DNA of 64,000 nucleotides from Serpula lacrymans var. lacrymans S7.9. Taxonomy: Eukaryota > Basidiomycota > Agaricomycetes > Boletales > Serpulaceae. A model generated the notes under the pieces. It ran no database searches, was not told the origin of the DNA, and worked only from the letters and a program-made list of their open reading frames with translations. The stretch is from contig NW_006763290.1 in the NCBI RefSeq assembly GCF_000218685.1, positions 3,498,908-3,562,907 of the forward strand. The letters run 5' to 3'. Made by a program: the position numbers and the translations under genes. Positions 63,670 through 64,000 of this stretch are shown here, piece by piece. Position 1 is the first letter of the stretch, and every line of letters begins with the position of its first letter.

Positions 63670-64000
63670 TTAATTGTGTTTTCTCATTTCGTATCATTGA
63701 AATACCAAGTTTAACATGTACACTATATTCTCTAGTAAATTCAGAATTTCAACAATTGTTTCACTCAAATTAAATTTCTTCTTTCGCTCACAGTTCCGAA
63801 CAACTTCAATAGAAACCTGAAATTAATTGTGTTAATACTAATTTCTACAGGCAGTAATATCTCTTATTTTGAGCATAGAAAATGTTTAGTAAAATATTCC
63901 TGGTACCGTAGTTACCAGGTCTCAATTTTTTAATTATGGCTCAAAATGGTGACTGTCCGACTTCCGGGTTTACTCATCAGTATGACTCAGTATGACATTG
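63670..64000. other. Window end, nothing recognised
   Basis: AT-rich sequence without a frame. ATTCCTGGTACCGTAGTTACCAGGTCTCAATT at 63896-63927 resembles 51073-51104 (ATTCCTGGTATTGTAGGCTACCAGGTCTCAATT), so a dispersed repeat may start here. Confidence 0.4.

Noticed and set aside
1..64000. CRISPR arrays, rRNA genes, bacterial operons
   Set aside because: No regularly spaced short repeats, no rRNA-like sequence, and the gene structure with short introns is fungal.

Overview
The window reads as a transposon-dense stretch of a basidiomycete (most likely Agaricomycetes) nuclear genome. Grounds: recognisable remains of DNA-transposon families typical of that group (Tnp2/CACTA-like, Plavaka-like, KDZ-like, Helitron), chromodomain Gypsy and several Copia families, a DUF6532-like host gene relic, and introns of about 50 nt. 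The species cannot be named from sequence alone. Nearly everything is mobile DNA; the only clearly intact host genes are two transcription-factor genes at 13.4-15.2 kb.

Layout. 1-8.4 kb: a decayed Tnp2-type transposase locus split by a Copia element (Copia-A, minus strand, 238-5626), whose 3' LTR in turn carries a 737-bp inverted-terminal-repeat element (the CATCAGG element). 8.4-12.5 kb: truncated Copia-C ending in a palindrome of two LTRs. 13.4-15.2 kb: a three-exon Zn2Cys6 regulator and a bHLH regulator, divergent, with 148 bp between start codons. 16.0-28.4 kb: a solo LTR, then a chromodomain Gypsy element (Gypsy-1, 16497-28384, TSD CTAGG) that contains a nested, very young Copia-B (20010-25959, TSD GATTC) inside its protease domain. 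28.4-38.3 kb: KDZ-like relic, a degenerate internal repeat, host-like exon fragments and four solo LTRs. 38.6-45.6 kb: decayed Gypsy-2 with an unclassified 1.8-kb insertion. 46.7-51 kb: decayed Gypsy-3 with a second CATCAGG element. 52.5-55.7 kb: two hairpin MITEs and deletion-derivative Copia-D. 55.7-58.3 kb: perfect 437-bp direct repeats around a CpG-rich block. 58.7-64 kb: Plavaka-like transposase (with a 100-N gap), tyrosine-recombinase and Helitron relics, and a third CATCAGG element.

How it fits together. The insertions can be ordered by nesting: Tnp2 gene, then Copia-A, then CATCAGG element; Gypsy-1, then Copia-B. Many disabling changes are C:G to T:A transitions, often at CpG, which suggests methylation-driven or RIP-like decay. 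Two priming strategies can be read directly: both Copia-A and Copia-B have a primer site matching the anticodon arm of initiator tRNA-Met (half-tRNA priming, as in Drosophila copia), while Gypsy-1 shows perfect complementarity between its predicted transcript 5' end and the primer site (Tf1/sushi-type self-priming). The most novel-looking item is the CATCAGG element, which carries a tRNA-like Pol III unit with a terminator inside inverted terminal repeats. All gene-level claims rest on reading the sequence by eye; no database search was run.
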